DNA of 64,000 nt, from the NCBI GenBank assembly GCA_019217005.1, contig JAHBNG010000002.1, forward strand, positions 124,001 through 188,000. Direction: 5' to 3'. This document shows, in pieces, positions 47,658-57,017 of this stretch. The number at the start of each line of letters is the position of its first letter. Positions within the stretch are counted from its first letter, which is position 1. The notes beneath the pieces are model-generated. The model ran no database searches, was not told where the DNA came from, and was given only the letters and a program-made list of their open reading frames with translations. A program made the translations under genes and the position numbers. The stretch comes from Chloroflexi bacterium TSY (GTDB lineage: Bacteria; Chloroflexota; Anaerolineae; Caldilineales; Caldilineaceae).

Positions 47658-47911
47658 AATCATTGCTCCTGTGTAATGAAAAGTATACCCCTGCACGAGA
47701 TTGTTTTCTATACGGTCTTCAATCCTGGTTTCGTGTTCGAGATTGCTCTGTCAAAGTGCGGTGCCAGCGTCACATCATTACCACAAAAGATCTTAACAGA
47801 TGTAGCCACCACCTCCCTTATCTGGTACCCATGAACCATCTGGTCGACGTATCCATTCATCCCAATAGCCACCCCTAATAAGCCCGCGTTGACCGACAAA
47901 GTCTACCCAAT

Positions 47912-47943
47912 CCACGCCTCATCGTGCTTTGTGCCGAGGCGTG
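47912..47943. repeat. 9-bp stem hairpin in intergenic DNA
   Basis: CCACGCCTC / GAGGCGTGG around a 14-bp loop, between the deacetylase and the DUF5615 gene. No T-run follows on either strand, so it is only a possible terminator. Confidence 0.45.
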
Positions 47944-47957
47944 GAATTGATGAGAAG

Positions 47958-48290
47958 TTAAATGTATTCGATCTGATTCAACATGTCTTCGGCAGTATAT
48001 ACAGCGTGCATCAGCGTAAGCCAATTGACCCACTCACCAATATAGTGAATACTTTGCTGTCCAAACACAATCCCCTCATGTGCAACTCCACTAGCGGCGA
48101 GCTGCAAAAAATCGGTGTCGTAGGTGCAGAAAACTCGCCCCTGTTCTGCTGCATTTTGTAGATGATTTATGTCATCCTCCCCGAGAAGCCCTAAATCACG
48201 TGCAGTCACAACATCAATTCCACGCAGTTTGAGTTGGCGCGCTACCTCCACTGGAACATTTTCGTCAAGATAGAAGCGAAGATCTGTCAC
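47958..48290 (-). CDS. DUF5615 PIN-like protein (putative toxin)
   Basis: About 110 residues. LRFYLDENVPVEVARQLKLRGIDVVTARDLGLLGEDD and RVFCTYDTDFLQLA carry the conserved acidic residues of the Mut7-C/PIN-like DUF5615 family. These are predicted nucleases found with DUF433 partners. The GTG at 48290 (VTDLRFYLDENVP) starts the domain and overlaps the DUF433 gene by 26 bp; an upstream ATG at 48347 would add 19 residues. An acidic active site is visible, but nuclease activity is inference. Confidence 0.8.
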   Translation of the reverse strand: MTDLRFYLDENVPVEVARQLKLRGIDVVTARDLGLLGEDDINHLQNAAEQGRVFCTYDTDFLQLAASGVAHEGIVFGQQSIHYIGEWVNWLTLMHAVYTAEDMLNQIEYI

Positions 48291-48564
48291 TGGTTCGTTC
48301 TTCCTTGGCAGTGCGAGCTGTTGTAATCTGATGCCGGATATCTTCATCTAGTTCAATTTTATGCTCATAGTAGTATGCAAGAGCCGCATAAACTTGAGCA
48401 AGTGAAATTTCATAATCAGATGAAATTTCATTAACTGTTCGTTTATGAAAAAGATGAGCCATTACCAAATCTGTGACGCGTAGCCCGGTTCCTAAAATAC
48501 AAGGTCTACCCCCTCGAATTTCTGGATTCTTTACGATCAAATCTATGCTTTGTACCACGTTCAT
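48265..48564 (-). CDS. DUF433 protein (putative antitoxin)
   Basis: 99 residues with the DUF433 core IVKNPEIRGGRPCILGTGLRVTDLVMAHLFHKRTVNEISSDYEISLAQVYAALAYYYEHKIELD, a winged-helix-like DNA-binding fold. It overlaps the DUF5615 gene in the order usual for this pair, antitoxin first. It probably binds the toxin and represses the operon. Confidence 0.87.
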   Translation of the reverse strand: MNVVQSIDLIVKNPEIRGGRPCILGTGLRVTDLVMAHLFHKRTVNEISSDYEISLAQVYAALAYYYEHKIELDEDIRHQITTARTAKEERTSDRSSLLS

Positions 48565-48968
48565 TTGAGACCCTCACTTACCAATCTACCATAGCAATCA
48601 GGTGAGACAGATTATACCATATCGCTGCTATGAAACAGATGCTTATACGCGATTTGATCCAACTCCCCTCCTACATCTGCTTTGTACGTTCATTATAACA
48701 TTCCAGCCCGCGTTATGCACCTGACCCGCGCTTTGCATAAATCTCCCTTTTGCGTATCAGAGAGAAAAGCCATCCACAGTAGACGAGACTGCGCAGGGCG
48801 GTTTGGCGTTGATTCGCTTGGTTGCTCAGAGATAGGCTTCAGCTTTGTTTGGGCGGTTTTGCCTGCCTTTTTCGCGTGGCGGTAACCCTGTATGGGTAAT
48901 AATAATATGGGGAGATTTGGAGAGAAGCGTCAAATCTTACGTATACGACGGGGTATGAGCCCGAGAGA
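48565..48968. other. intergenic stretch with no supported feature
   Basis: About 400 bp between the DUF433 start and the last gene of the ABC operon. I see no conserved coding sequence, clear hairpin or repeat. Confidence 0.4.
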
Positions 48969-49829
48969 TTACTTCCCATAGCCCATGCGTAACCCTTCGA
49001 CGAAGTAAGGTTGAAAGATCAGATACAGAATCAGCAAAGGCAATACTGTCAAGACTGACCCCGCCATCACCAAGCCGTAATTGACGCCGAATTCACTCTG
49101 GAGGCCAGCCAATCCAACCACTAGCGTACGCTGGGTGGCGTCACGCAAAACGACCAACGGCCAAAGGAAATCATTCCAGGCGTTGATGAGAGTGAAGATG
49201 CCGAGCGCAGCCATGCCTGGTGTGGAGAGGGGAACGACGATAGACCAGAAGATGCGCAGTTCTCGCGCCCCATCGATCTTTGCTACTTCCAGCAATTCAG
49301 TGGGCAGGCTGCTGATAAATTGACGCATCAAAAAAATACCGAAGGCGGAGGCAAGCCCCGGGATAATCAACGCGCCGGGCGAGTCAAACAGGCCAAGCAG
49401 GTTAACGATTTGAAAGGCTGGGATGAGCGTCACGGCACGGGGCATCATCATGGTGGAGAGCATGAGAGCAAAGAGAATGTCGCGCCCGTAAAAGCTCTTC
49501 TTGGCAAAGATGTAGCCGGAGAGCGTATTCAGCAGTAGACTGCCCACGACAATTGCACTGGTAATGAAGGCTGTGTTGAAAAACCAGCGCATAAAGAGAC
49601 CACCCTGAAACTGAAATAAAACCTCGAAGTAATTATCAAGCGTGGGGTTATCAGGGATCAACGTAGGCGGATAGGACATCATCGTGAACGACCGCGTGAA
49701 CGATGTGGAGAACATAAAGAGGAAGGGTACGACCGTTGCCACCGAGATCGCCATCATCAGCGCATAGAAGATCAACTGCCATGCCAATTTTGAACGAGTT
49801 GATTGGATTCCACCAAAGGTTGCCGACAT
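48969..49829 (-). CDS. carbohydrate ABC transporter permease (MalG-like)
   Basis: 286 residues, six hydrophobic helices. The cytoplasmic EAA loop that docks the ATPase reads ELLEVAKIDGARELRIFWSIVVPLSTPGMAALG, the form typical of MalG/UgpE proteins. The start MSATFGGIQ lies 2 bp after the stop of the MalF-like gene, so translation is coupled. No ATPase gene is in the operon, so a shared MsmK-type ATPase is likely. Confidence 0.92.
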   Translation of the reverse strand: MSATFGGIQSTRSKLAWQLIFYALMMAISVATVVPFLFMFSTSFTRSFTMMSYPPTLIPDNPTLDNYFEVLFQFQGGLFMRWFFNTAFITSAIVVGSLLLNTLSGYIFAKKSFYGRDILFALMLSTMMMPRAVTLIPAFQIVNLLGLFDSPGALIIPGLASAFGIFLMRQFISSLPTELLEVAKIDGARELRIFWSIVVPLSTPGMAALGIFTLINAWNDFLWPLVVLRDATQRTLVVGLAGLQSEFGVNYGLVMAGSVLTVLPLLILYLIFQPYFVEGLRMGYGK

Positions 49830-49831
49830 GT

Positions 49832-50990
49832 TTAATACTCAATATCACTACGGAAAAAGCGTAACTGAATCAATGAAAGCACCAAAATCATCAACAAAAG
49901 CACCACACCCATCGTGCTGGCGAAGCCCACATTGTCTGCATCGAATGCCTGTTGATAGACGTACCAACTGACGGTAGATGTACGCCAGGCAGGGCCACCA
50001 CGGGTCAAGACGTAGATGGCGTCAAAGAGCTGAAAGTTGAAGATCGTGGCCATAATGAAGCAAAACCCCAGCGCTGGTCGCAGTAATGGGATCGTGATGC
50101 TGAAAATGATGCGGAGCACGTGGGCACCATCGATGCGTGCTGCCTCATATTGTTCCTTGGGGATGGTCTGGAGGGAAGCGAATAAGATGATGACATAGAA
50201 GCCAAAGCCACGCCAGATCTCCATCATGACGATGGAGGGGATAGCCCAATTCGGATCCCCCAACCAATCAATGGGCGAGATGCCAACCCAGCCCAGAATG
50301 TGATTCAGCGGACCAAAATCACGGTTGACAATATAGGCCCAAATGTTGGCCGCAATCACCACGGGCGTGATCAGGGGGAAGTAGACAGTCCCGCGGAAAA
50401 AACCCTGCATACGGGTTAGCTGAAACATGATGATGGCCACAACGAGCGCAAGAACGATGACGGTCGGCACAGTCATCACGGCGTAAAGCGCAGTATTCTT
50501 AATCGTCATGATGAAAATGGGATGCTGAGCCGCTTTCACATAGTTGTCCAGGCCAACGAAGGTGCGGCCGCCCAACATGCCGCCTCTGTTAAGAGAGTAG
50601 TAGATGCTCCAGACCATTGGCACAATGGAGAACCCAAAGATGATCAGCATACTCAGTAGATCCAAATTTGGCGTTTTTGGCGATTTTCAGTCGAGATTGC
50701 AGGGATTTTGGAGTCATTTATTCAGATTTCGGTTACAGAAAACAACCTATTTCATATCTGAAAATCGCCCAAATCTAACGCAAAAACTAGATATCGACCG
50801 GCAAATTTGTATTTATGTCAACTGTTTAGCCAGAATTCTCTCTCAAAACCTGAAATTTGGCTCTACTGATACTGGGAAAAAGCAGCATGTACCAGTAGAG
50901 AGACTCGCGCACCTTGCGCAAAATCTGCTTTCGTCTATGTGATGTTTCGCTTGACTGTGCAATAGGTTGTGCGGTGGCAGTGGCACTCAA
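49832..50990 (-). pseudogene. sugar ABC transporter permease (MalF-like) split by MITE copy 4
   Basis: The 3' part (from 50653 down) encodes five or so helices and the EAA loop QYEAARIDGAHVLRIIFSITIPLLRPAL. The 5' part upstream of the MITE encodes SSETSHRRKQILRKVRESLYWYMLLFPS from a TTG at 50990 with GGAG before it. Removing the MITE and one ATACT joins them as YWYMLLFPSMLIIFGFSIVPMVWSIYYSLN, a normal first helix. As it stands the frame stops inside the MITE, so the permease is inactive unless translation restarts at the ATG after the insertion. That would lack part of helix 1. Confidence 0.9.
50654..50868 (+). mobile_element. MITE copy 4 (215 bp), in the MalF-like permease gene
   Basis: 5-bp direct repeat ATACT on both sides, the clearest proof of a 5-bp duplication because it departs from AGNCT. 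G-variant. The right terminal repeat has one change (GGCTC for GGATC). Confidence 0.94.
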
Positions 50991-51000
50991 AATAATTCTC

Positions 51001-51072
51001 CAAAAGTTGCAAAGTTGCATGGTGGCAAAGTGTCTTGCGTTACGACCTTGCAACCCTGCAACTTTGCTATTT
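51001..51072. repeat. heptanucleotide degenerate repeat
   Basis: Units gttgcaa, agttgca, tggtggc, aaagtgt, cttgcgt, tacgacc, ttgcaac, cctgcaa, ctttgct in 7-bp phase between the SBP stop and the permease start. Confidence 0.6.
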
Positions 51073-51073
51073 T

Positions 51074-52391
51074 CTATTGACCATCCAGAATTGGGTTCAC
51101 CGTCGCTTCCAAATCGGCCATTGCTTGTTCGGCCGTTTTCAATCCGCTCATGATGGCTTCGGCTTCCTGCACCATGGCATTGCTTGCCTCACGCCAGCGA
51201 ATGCTGATCTGGGTGCCAACGCCCCACCCTTCGCCAAGCCAGGAGACGACTTCAGAGACAACAGGGTCGGCGTCGGGCAGAGGTTCGATGCCCTTTTTGA
51301 GAGGCAGCAGGTCGACACCCTTCTGTACATATTCAACCTGCATCTCATCCGTTGACAGATAATCGAGGAAGTCGTAGGCGGCCTGTTTATCCTTCGACGC
51401 CTCGGCGATGAACATGAAGCCAATGTTGGCCCAGCTTGCATTCTTGCCGTCTTCGGTGGAGCATGGGAATCGCTGCCAATTCGATATCAGGCGCTTCCGG
51501 TCGCCACGCGGCTTTCACCCGCCACGTCTCCGACCACTTCATGCCGACCTTGCCCTCGACCGCCAAGGCGTTGTTCTGGTCGTCCGAGAAACCTAATGGT
51601 GTGGTGGATTTGTCGGTCCAACCAATGTCCTCATAAAGCATCTTGAAGGCCGCAATGCCGCCTTCGGTGTTGCAGGCAACCGACATAAGATCGTCGCTCA
51701 GCAGCTTGGTGCCTCCAGTGGCCAGAAGTGGTATCCCAATAATCCAACTCCCCCAGCCAAGGACGAAGGGGGCTGCGCCATAGATACCGGCTTCTACATC
51801 GGTCAATTCGGCAGCAGCAGCGCGAAATTCCTCCCAATTGGTGGGGACGCTCAGCCCCTTCTCATTGAAGAGGTTCATGTTACACAACCACATTTCTGCC
51901 ACGCCCAAAAAGGGTGCGCCCCAGGTGCCGACTTTGTAGGTAACGCCTGCCCAGCCGGCCGATGTGTACTGCTCCTCCCAATCCTTGATGTGGTCATTGA
52001 TGTCGGCGATCTGCCCCTGGTTGACATACTTGGGATACCATTCATCCGGCAGATAGAAGACATCGGGCGGGGAGCCAGCCGCAAAAGCCGCAGTATATTG
52101 CTCGTCCACGCTGGCCCACGGAATGACCTGATGCTCAACCGTGATACCCGGGTTCTCGTCCATGAATTTTTCGAGCAGTGGTGTCCACAACTCGACTTCA
52201 TTTTCACTGTGAGGCGACTTCCAGTAAAGAACCTGAGCCGTCTCAGCAGCTGCTTCACCTTCTCCACCAGAAGGTTGTACCGCAGGCACACAGCCTGCCA
52301 GCGTGACGAGCCCGAACGCTGTACCCATGGCGGCAGATTGCTGGAGGAATCGTCGTCGTGAAAGTTTATGTTGCGAACCGTTCTGTGACAT
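51074..52391 (-). pseudogene. sugar ABC transporter substrate-binding lipoprotein, one frameshift
   Basis: Family-1 SBP of about 440 residues. Start ATG 52391 follows AAGGAG. The signal is of TAT-lipoprotein type: SRRRFLQQSAAMGTAFGLVTLAGC (twin Arg, lipobox Cys). The body has VLYWKSPHSENEVELWTPLLEKFMDENPGITVEHQVIPWASVDEQYTAAFAAGSPPDVFYL. After ELAAIPML (near 51465) the frame must change by one nucleotide to continue EDGKNASWANIGFMFIAEASKDKQAAYDFLDYL to the stop at 51074. Removing one C in CTCCACC restores it. With the permeases it forms an importer for a carbohydrate or polyol, with operon enzymes acting on the product. Confidence 0.88.
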
Positions 52392-52410
52392 CTTCATCTC
52401 CTTTTGAGCA

Positions 52411-52605
52411 TTAAGATTGAATGATAGAGGTAATAGGTTTGTAAGGGGTAAAGAGAGTAAAGGAATTATATGCTGAATAGGCTTGCTCGTCAACAGCAAG
52501 TTCATTTAAGGAATGGATCAACGCATAGAGTTGGTGATCTGGAGCCAGTCGTGCGACCAGGTGACGACCAATAAAGCCAGTGGCTCCTGTGATCAGAATG
52601 CGCAC
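52411..52605 (-). pseudogene. truncated NAD-dependent epimerase/dehydratase (5' fragment)
   Basis: 64 residues: MRILITGATGFIGRHLVARLAPDHQLYALIHS is the Rossmann start of an SDR epimerase (GATGFIG cofactor loop), then about 30 unrelated residues to the stop. The rest of the enzyme is missing, so this is a deletion remnant between the cyclase and SBP genes. GTG 52605 begins 6 bp after the cyclase stop. Confidence 0.78.
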
Positions 52606-52611
52606 CCGAAT

Positions 52612-53491
52612 CTACTCCTCGATCCACAAGGCGCGTACAGGAGAGGCACAGGCATCCTTGATTTTGAGGGGTAATGCGACCAACTTTCCACGTCCATTCC
52701 GCACTTGGTCCATATTGACCAGCGGGGCCAACAGCAAAATGTCACCCTGAAAAAACTTGGGAAAGAAGTTCTGCGGATTGTGGGGACTATCGTAGCGCGG
52801 CGTATCTGCCCCCAACAGTGTAATCTGCCGCTCCAGTATCCAATCGATACTCTCCGCCAGAAAGTAGGGCGGATCGCTCACATAGTTGGGTGCGTGCCAT
52901 TGCTTGTCCCACCCTGTGCCGATGAGGAGCGCGTCCCCGGCTTGAAGTTCGATATTCTGTTCAGCCAACGCTTTCTCCAAGTCGGCAACGCTGATGGCCT
53001 CATTGGCCTTCTTTGGTATCCAAAATGCCACCGCGTCAACCATAAAACAGCGATCCAGCGGCAACTGATCGATGGACATACGGCTGCGATCCAGATGTGC
53101 CGCCGTCTCCAAATAAGTTGCGCTCTGGACGGCCATGGAGACCATCTGCGAATAGACTCAGTAGATCCAAATTTCAGGTTTTGAGAGAGAATTCTGGCTA
53201 AACAGTTGACATAAATACAAATTTGCCGGTCGATATCTAGTTTTTGCGTTAGATTTGGGCGATTTTCAGATATGAAATAGGTTGTTTTCTGTAACCGAAA
53301 TCTGAATAAATGACTCCAAAATCCCTGCAATCTCGACTGAAAATCGCCAAAAACGCCAAATTTGGATCTACTGAGACTGGATAGTCGAGCCAATCTGGTG
53401 GTGGAATCTGCTCAATCTGTGGCGCGGGATATGGGTCTCCATAGGACCACATACCATCCTCAATTGGTCCGCTGATGTCGATGATCTGCAT
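52612..53491 (-). pseudogene. cyclase-family (kynurenine formamidase-like) protein split by MITE copy 5
   Basis: The 5' part MQIIDISGPIEDGMWSYGDPYPAPQIEQIPPPDWLDYP and the 3' part VYSQMVSMAVQSATYLETAAHLDRSRMSIDQLPLDRCFMVDAVAF join exactly when the MITE and one AGACT are removed (DWLDYPVYSQMVSM). LIGTGWDKQW and FPKFFQGDILLLAPLVNMDQV are typical of the fold. The usual metal motif HxGTHxDxPxH reads QSATYLETAAH, so even the ancestral enzyme was a variant. The start follows AAGGAACC. It would hydrolyse an amide, ester or lactam in the operon's pathway. Confidence 0.87.
53159..53373 (-). mobile_element. MITE copy 5 (215 bp), in the cyclase gene
   Basis: Perfect ends, direct repeat AGACT (53154-53158 and 53374-53378), G-variant, inverted orientation. 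Confidence 0.94.
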
Positions 53492-53511
53492 TGTTTGGTT
53501 CCTTCTTTGAT

Positions 53512-54459
53512 TCAAGAGTATTTTGCCAATCGCAAAACCTCACATGCCTTTGCCCAAGCAGTCGCAGGGTCTTCGCAGCTTTCTGCCGTGCCGATCTGCC
53601 CTTCCCATGCCCACACGTAAAGTGCGTCTGGCTGTTTGCGCACCAAGACTTCGCCCTGATCGAAAATTCGCTGTTCACGTCCGCTGTGTGCGCGCCAACA
53701 TTCGAGCCACTCGTGATGAATTTTCCCATTTTGTTTGGCGACCGTATCCATCCTCTCGACGATCTGGCCCATCTCCTCTAGGTCGCGATCATTGTTCGTC
53801 CAGTAAATGTCTGTGCCAATATTATCGAGCGACGAAATCTGGGCTGTGGACGCCCACATGGCTTCGTCGTGGGGCATGAGACAGCAGGAGGTTTCGAGGT
53901 GAGGGTAATTCGTTTTACAGTAATCGGCCATCGTGCGGACATAATCAATCACGCATTGTTGACGAAATGCCTCTCGCCGTTCGTCGGATGCTTTGGAAAG
54001 ATCCCCACCTTTTTCGTCCATGAACTTGGCGCGGCAGGATAAACAGTAACAATCGCGGAGGGGTGTTGGTTCGTCTACAAAGTACCCCTCATACCCGGCC
54101 TCAGCCACGATGTCGATCATCTCTTGAATCCGCGCCACAGCAACAGGATTGGTGTAACAGCCTGCCGGACGATGTGAGCCATCGATCCCAACTTGAAAGC
54201 AATCTGGATGGCTCAGCAAAAAATGACTTGAGCGACCACCGCCAAAGAGGTTGAGGGCACCCCAAAAGATGGCAAGTGGTCGAATTCCTGCTTCTTTGGC
54301 CAATGTGGGTCCAAATTTGATCTTGCCCGGAAAGTAGATAAAGTCATTCTCCTGCATGCAAATGAACACATCATCTAGTTGCAACTCGCTCATCGCCTGA
54401 AAATCTGTTGCCAAATGCTTTGGATTGTGGTGCCCCATATAGGATACGCCGGTTTTCAT
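53512..54459 (-). CDS. uncharacterised TIM-barrel-like protein
   Basis: 315 residues, not confidently recognised. It begins MKTGVSYMGHHNPKHLATDFQAMSELQLDDVFICMQENDFIYF, then AGIRPLAIFWGALNLFGGG, then VDEPTPLRDCYCLSCRAKFM and GTDIYWTNNDRDLEEMGQIVERM, IHHEWLECWRAHSG. The alternation of short strands and helices, with acidic residues at strand ends (VDEP, HHEWLE), suggests a glycoside-hydrolase-like barrel. CYCLSC could bind a metal. It lies between the Gfo/Idh gene (18 bp upstream) and the cyclase, inside the uptake operon, so a role in the same sugar pathway is likely. Confidence 0.65.
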   Translation of the reverse strand: MKTGVSYMGHHNPKHLATDFQAMSELQLDDVFICMQENDFIYFPGKIKFGPTLAKEAGIRPLAIFWGALNLFGGGRSSHFLLSHPDCFQVGIDGSHRPAGCYTNPVAVARIQEMIDIVAEAGYEGYFVDEPTPLRDCYCLSCRAKFMDEKGGDLSKASDERREAFRQQCVIDYVRTMADYCKTNYPHLETSCCLMPHDEAMWASTAQISSLDNIGTDIYWTNNDRDLEEMGQIVERMDTVAKQNGKIHHEWLECWRAHSGREQRIFDQGEVLVRKQPDALYVWAWEGQIGTAESCEDPATAWAKACEVLRLAKYS

Positions 54460-54477
54460 GGCTCTCTGCTCCCGATG

Positions 54478-55377
54478 CTATATCTGATTCAAGTGAATCC
54501 TTTTCCCCTGGTCTAAGCTCAGGTCAATGGCGTGACCTATTTGAACCGCCTCAACCATCTCCTCTGTGGGCACCGGATTGCCCTCGCCGCGCAGGCATGG
54601 CAGAATGCGCTTCATCCCCTCATGATAACAGTCGCTGATGTCAAGCGTGACACTCTGTAGACCCTCACGACCCAACGCTGTCGCCCGGAATGCATATTTG
54701 GCATCGACCGTAAGTTCGAGCGTCGCCGTGGTTCCGTCATGCCAAGCGCAGACCGCCACAACTGTTCCATTGCCCGCCTCATCTACGCCTGGACCCTCGA
54801 TTGCTTCAACCCACTGAACGCCCGTGCCTTGGGTCATCAGCATTAGTTCAATGCTATGAATGGCGTAAAAAATGGAACCACCATACGGGTTGCGGCGGCT
54901 GGCTGGCCCAGTATAGATTCCGGCACGGACACCGCCCAGTTGTGCCGCAGCCTGTAGAAAACTTTGCGTATCCCGGCTGAAGCGAACTGTCGAAAAGGAG
55001 CTGAAAGGCGTGCCAGATTCTTGGGCAAGTTTGACAATGGCTCGGGCATCATCAGGTTCGGTCGCCAGCGGTTTGTCGACAAAGGTTGGGATTCCCGCCT
55101 GAAGGTAGGGTCGAACCAACTCTAAATGGCGTCCACCATGACGTGTTACACAGAAGACAGCATCGACACTATTGAGCATGTCCGTGGGATCCGCCACAAT
55201 CTCTGCGATTTGACCATGCTGGGCAACCTGCTGCGTCCGTTCCACATCCTGACCCCAAATCGCAACCACTTGTGCCTCTGCGTCCGCTTGATAGCTGGGG
55301 TGGTCGGGTAGGTTCAGTATCTCAGAAAAGCGTTCTGCATGGCTATTGTCCGAGCCAAGTATACCGATCTTGAGCAT
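54478..55377 (-). CDS. Gfo/Idh/MocA family oxidoreductase
   Basis: About 299 residues. Rossmann start MLKIGILGSDNSHAERF, AVFCVTRHGGRHLELVRPYLQAGIPTFVDKPLATEPDDARAIV (DKP in place of the usual EKP), and GGSIFYAIHSIELMLM, the catalytic His region. ATG 55377 follows GGAGACG; the open frame extends to 55434 without support. The histidine phosphatase stop lies 4 bp upstream. Probably oxidises the imported sugar or a derivative. Confidence 0.9.
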   Translation of the reverse strand: MLKIGILGSDNSHAERFSEILNLPDHPSYQADAEAQVVAIWGQDVERTQQVAQHGQIAEIVADPTDMLNSVDAVFCVTRHGGRHLELVRPYLQAGIPTFVDKPLATEPDDARAIVKLAQESGTPFSSFSTVRFSRDTQSFLQAAAQLGGVRAGIYTGPASRRNPYGGSIFYAIHSIELMLMTQGTGVQWVEAIEGPGVDEAGNGTVVAVCAWHDGTTATLELTVDAKYAFRATALGREGLQSVTLDISDCYHEGMKRILPCLRGEGNPVPTEEMVEAVQIGHAIDLSLDQGKRIHLNQI

Positions 55378-55381
55378 ATTG

Positions 55382-56032
55382 TTACTTCGTCTCCTTCTTT
55401 GCAGATTCAAGGCCGTCCAAATATCCGGTCTCATTCAGCGTTCCAACCATCCAGTTGCTGTCAAAGAACTCTCCATGCAAAACGATGCGGAGAGAGCAGT
55501 TTGACATGCGAAATGGATAATCTGTTTGTGGAATATTGAGCACATAGCGCAAGAATGTCCCGATAATTGCACCGTGAGAGACAATGACCACTCGCTCCCC
55601 GGTGTGGCGCTGACCAATGTCGCTAAACACTCCAACGGCTCGATCTAGTAGTTGCAGCGTACTCTCTCCGCCTGGAAAAGCAAAGTCTGGTGCCCATCGG
55701 TTGACGTCATCGGCGAAGAACTCGGGGAGTTTTTCCTTGGCTTCTGCTTCTGTCAGACCTTCTCTGACACCACCGCACCGCTCTCGCAGACGCTGATCCG
55801 TGATGATCCGATGCCCCGTGACGGTTGAAATCTGTTGGGCCGTGTCATAGGTGCGAGCGAGATCGCTGGCATAGAGTGTGGTAAAGGAAACTTTTTCCAA
55901 TCGATCCGCCGCGGCCTTTGCTTGGGTGATGCCTAACGGGGTCAGTTGGCTATTGAGATGCCCTTGCCAACGCCCCTCTGCATTCCAATCAGTTTGACCG
56001 TGGCGGACCAGGTAGAGTTCGGTTTGAGTCAC
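55382..56032 (-). CDS. histidine phosphatase (phosphoglycerate mutase-like)
   Basis: 216 residues with the phosphohistidine motif LYLVRHGQTDWNAEGRWQGHLNSQLTPLG (nucleophile in RHG). The second Arg region is YASDLARTYDTAQ, the acid LRERCGGVREGLTE, and the second His VVIVSHGAIIGTFLRY. Cobalamin-type or general sugar-phosphate phosphatases share this pattern. It lies between creatininase and Gfo/Idh in the operon. Confidence 0.92.
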   Translation of the reverse strand: MTQTELYLVRHGQTDWNAEGRWQGHLNSQLTPLGITQAKAAADRLEKVSFTTLYASDLARTYDTAQQISTVTGHRIITDQRLRERCGGVREGLTEAEAKEKLPEFFADDVNRWAPDFAFPGGESTLQLLDRAVGVFSDIGQRHTGERVVIVSHGAIIGTFLRYVLNIPQTDYPFRMSNCSLRIVLHGEFFDSNWMVGTLNETGYLDGLESAKKETK

Positions 56033-56166
56033 GAATGTTCTCCTTGTTGAAAATGATTGGTTGGAAAAACATGTTGCATGGTGAACGGGTTGCGTATTGC
56101 GTGATACTGGTCGAGAAGCCGGTTGTGCTAGAGAAATCTGTTCTGGCGTTTTGGGTGGTTCTAGTA

Positions 56167-57003
56167 CTATGCCTTATTATTCTCCCCGTGATGATCCACA
56201 CGGGGCGGCAACTCAACGCTCTTCAATTCACGCACCAATTCGATGAGACCTTCAATCGCTGCTTCCAAGAATTGCTCGCCCTTCTCTTGGGTAGCCCGTG
56301 CTGCATCCCCTTTGACTCCGGTTTTGGAGATGGTACTCCACCAGGGCATCAAGTTGGCATTCGATGCATCCCCCCGCTTTCCGGCTAGAAGATCCGTTTG
56401 GAAACTTGGCGGAACCTCCGCCCGTTCGTTCACGGCTTTCTCCATTTGTACAAGATCGGGCTGTAGCGCGAGATAGAGTGCCGTTTCATATTCACCCGCG
56501 TGACCGACTCCGCCAAAATCTGACTCGCGCACCGTTTTGCCGACCTCACGTACTTTGCGCACGGCCCAATGATTGACTGTTGCGCAGAGAACGCTTCCCT
56601 CCGTCTCCACATTGGTCAGCCGCGCGGCCATATCCAAAGGTGACGTGTTGCTGCCATGCCCGTTGACAATCAAGATGCGTGTGAAGCCATGATGGGCCAA
56701 GCTCAGGCAGACATCTTTGACATAGTTGATAAAGGTATCCCAACTGATGGTAATGGTACCCGGAAAATCCATGTGGTGCGGACTATAACCGTGGGTCACG
56801 GCTGGAATCAGGACGGCTTCAGTTGGAATGCGCGAGACGGCTCGTTCGCAGATCTCTGTGCAAAGCCGTACATCGACATCAATTGGCAAGTGATGGCCGT
56901 GATCCTCATAGGTGGCCACAGGTATAACAGCAACCCGCCCTTGGCGGACGACTTCATCACATTCGGGCCACGTCATTTCAGCGTAGCGATATTTCATTGC
57001 CAT
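56167..57003 (-). CDS. creatininase-family protein
   Basis: 278 residues. Metal ligands follow the family order: VAVIPVATYEDHGHHLPIDVDVRL (Glu-His-Asp, with YEDHGHHLP for the usual GSxEQHGPHLP), ILIVNGHGSNTSPL and VGHAGEYETALYLAL. Members are amidohydrolases acting on creatinine, formamidopyrimidines or mycofactocin precursor, often unassigned in sugar operons. It is the first gene of the compact operon that runs to the MalG-like permease; the downstream phosphatase begins 134 bp later. Confidence 0.92.
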   Translation of the reverse strand: MAMKYRYAEMTWPECDEVVRQGRVAVIPVATYEDHGHHLPIDVDVRLCTEICERAVSRIPTEAVLIPAVTHGYSPHHMDFPGTITISWDTFINYVKDVCLSLAHHGFTRILIVNGHGSNTSPLDMAARLTNVETEGSVLCATVNHWAVRKVREVGKTVRESDFGGVGHAGEYETALYLALQPDLVQMEKAVNERAEVPPSFQTDLLAGKRGDASNANLMPWWSTISKTGVKGDAARATQEKGEQFLEAAIEGLIELVRELKSVELPPRVDHHGENNKA

Positions 57004-57017
57004 CTCCTTTCTCTTTG

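Noticed and set aside
48682..48885. Small ORF in the 48.6-49 kb gap
   Set aside because: No ribosome site, no recognisable protein features and compositionally like the surrounding non-coding DNA.
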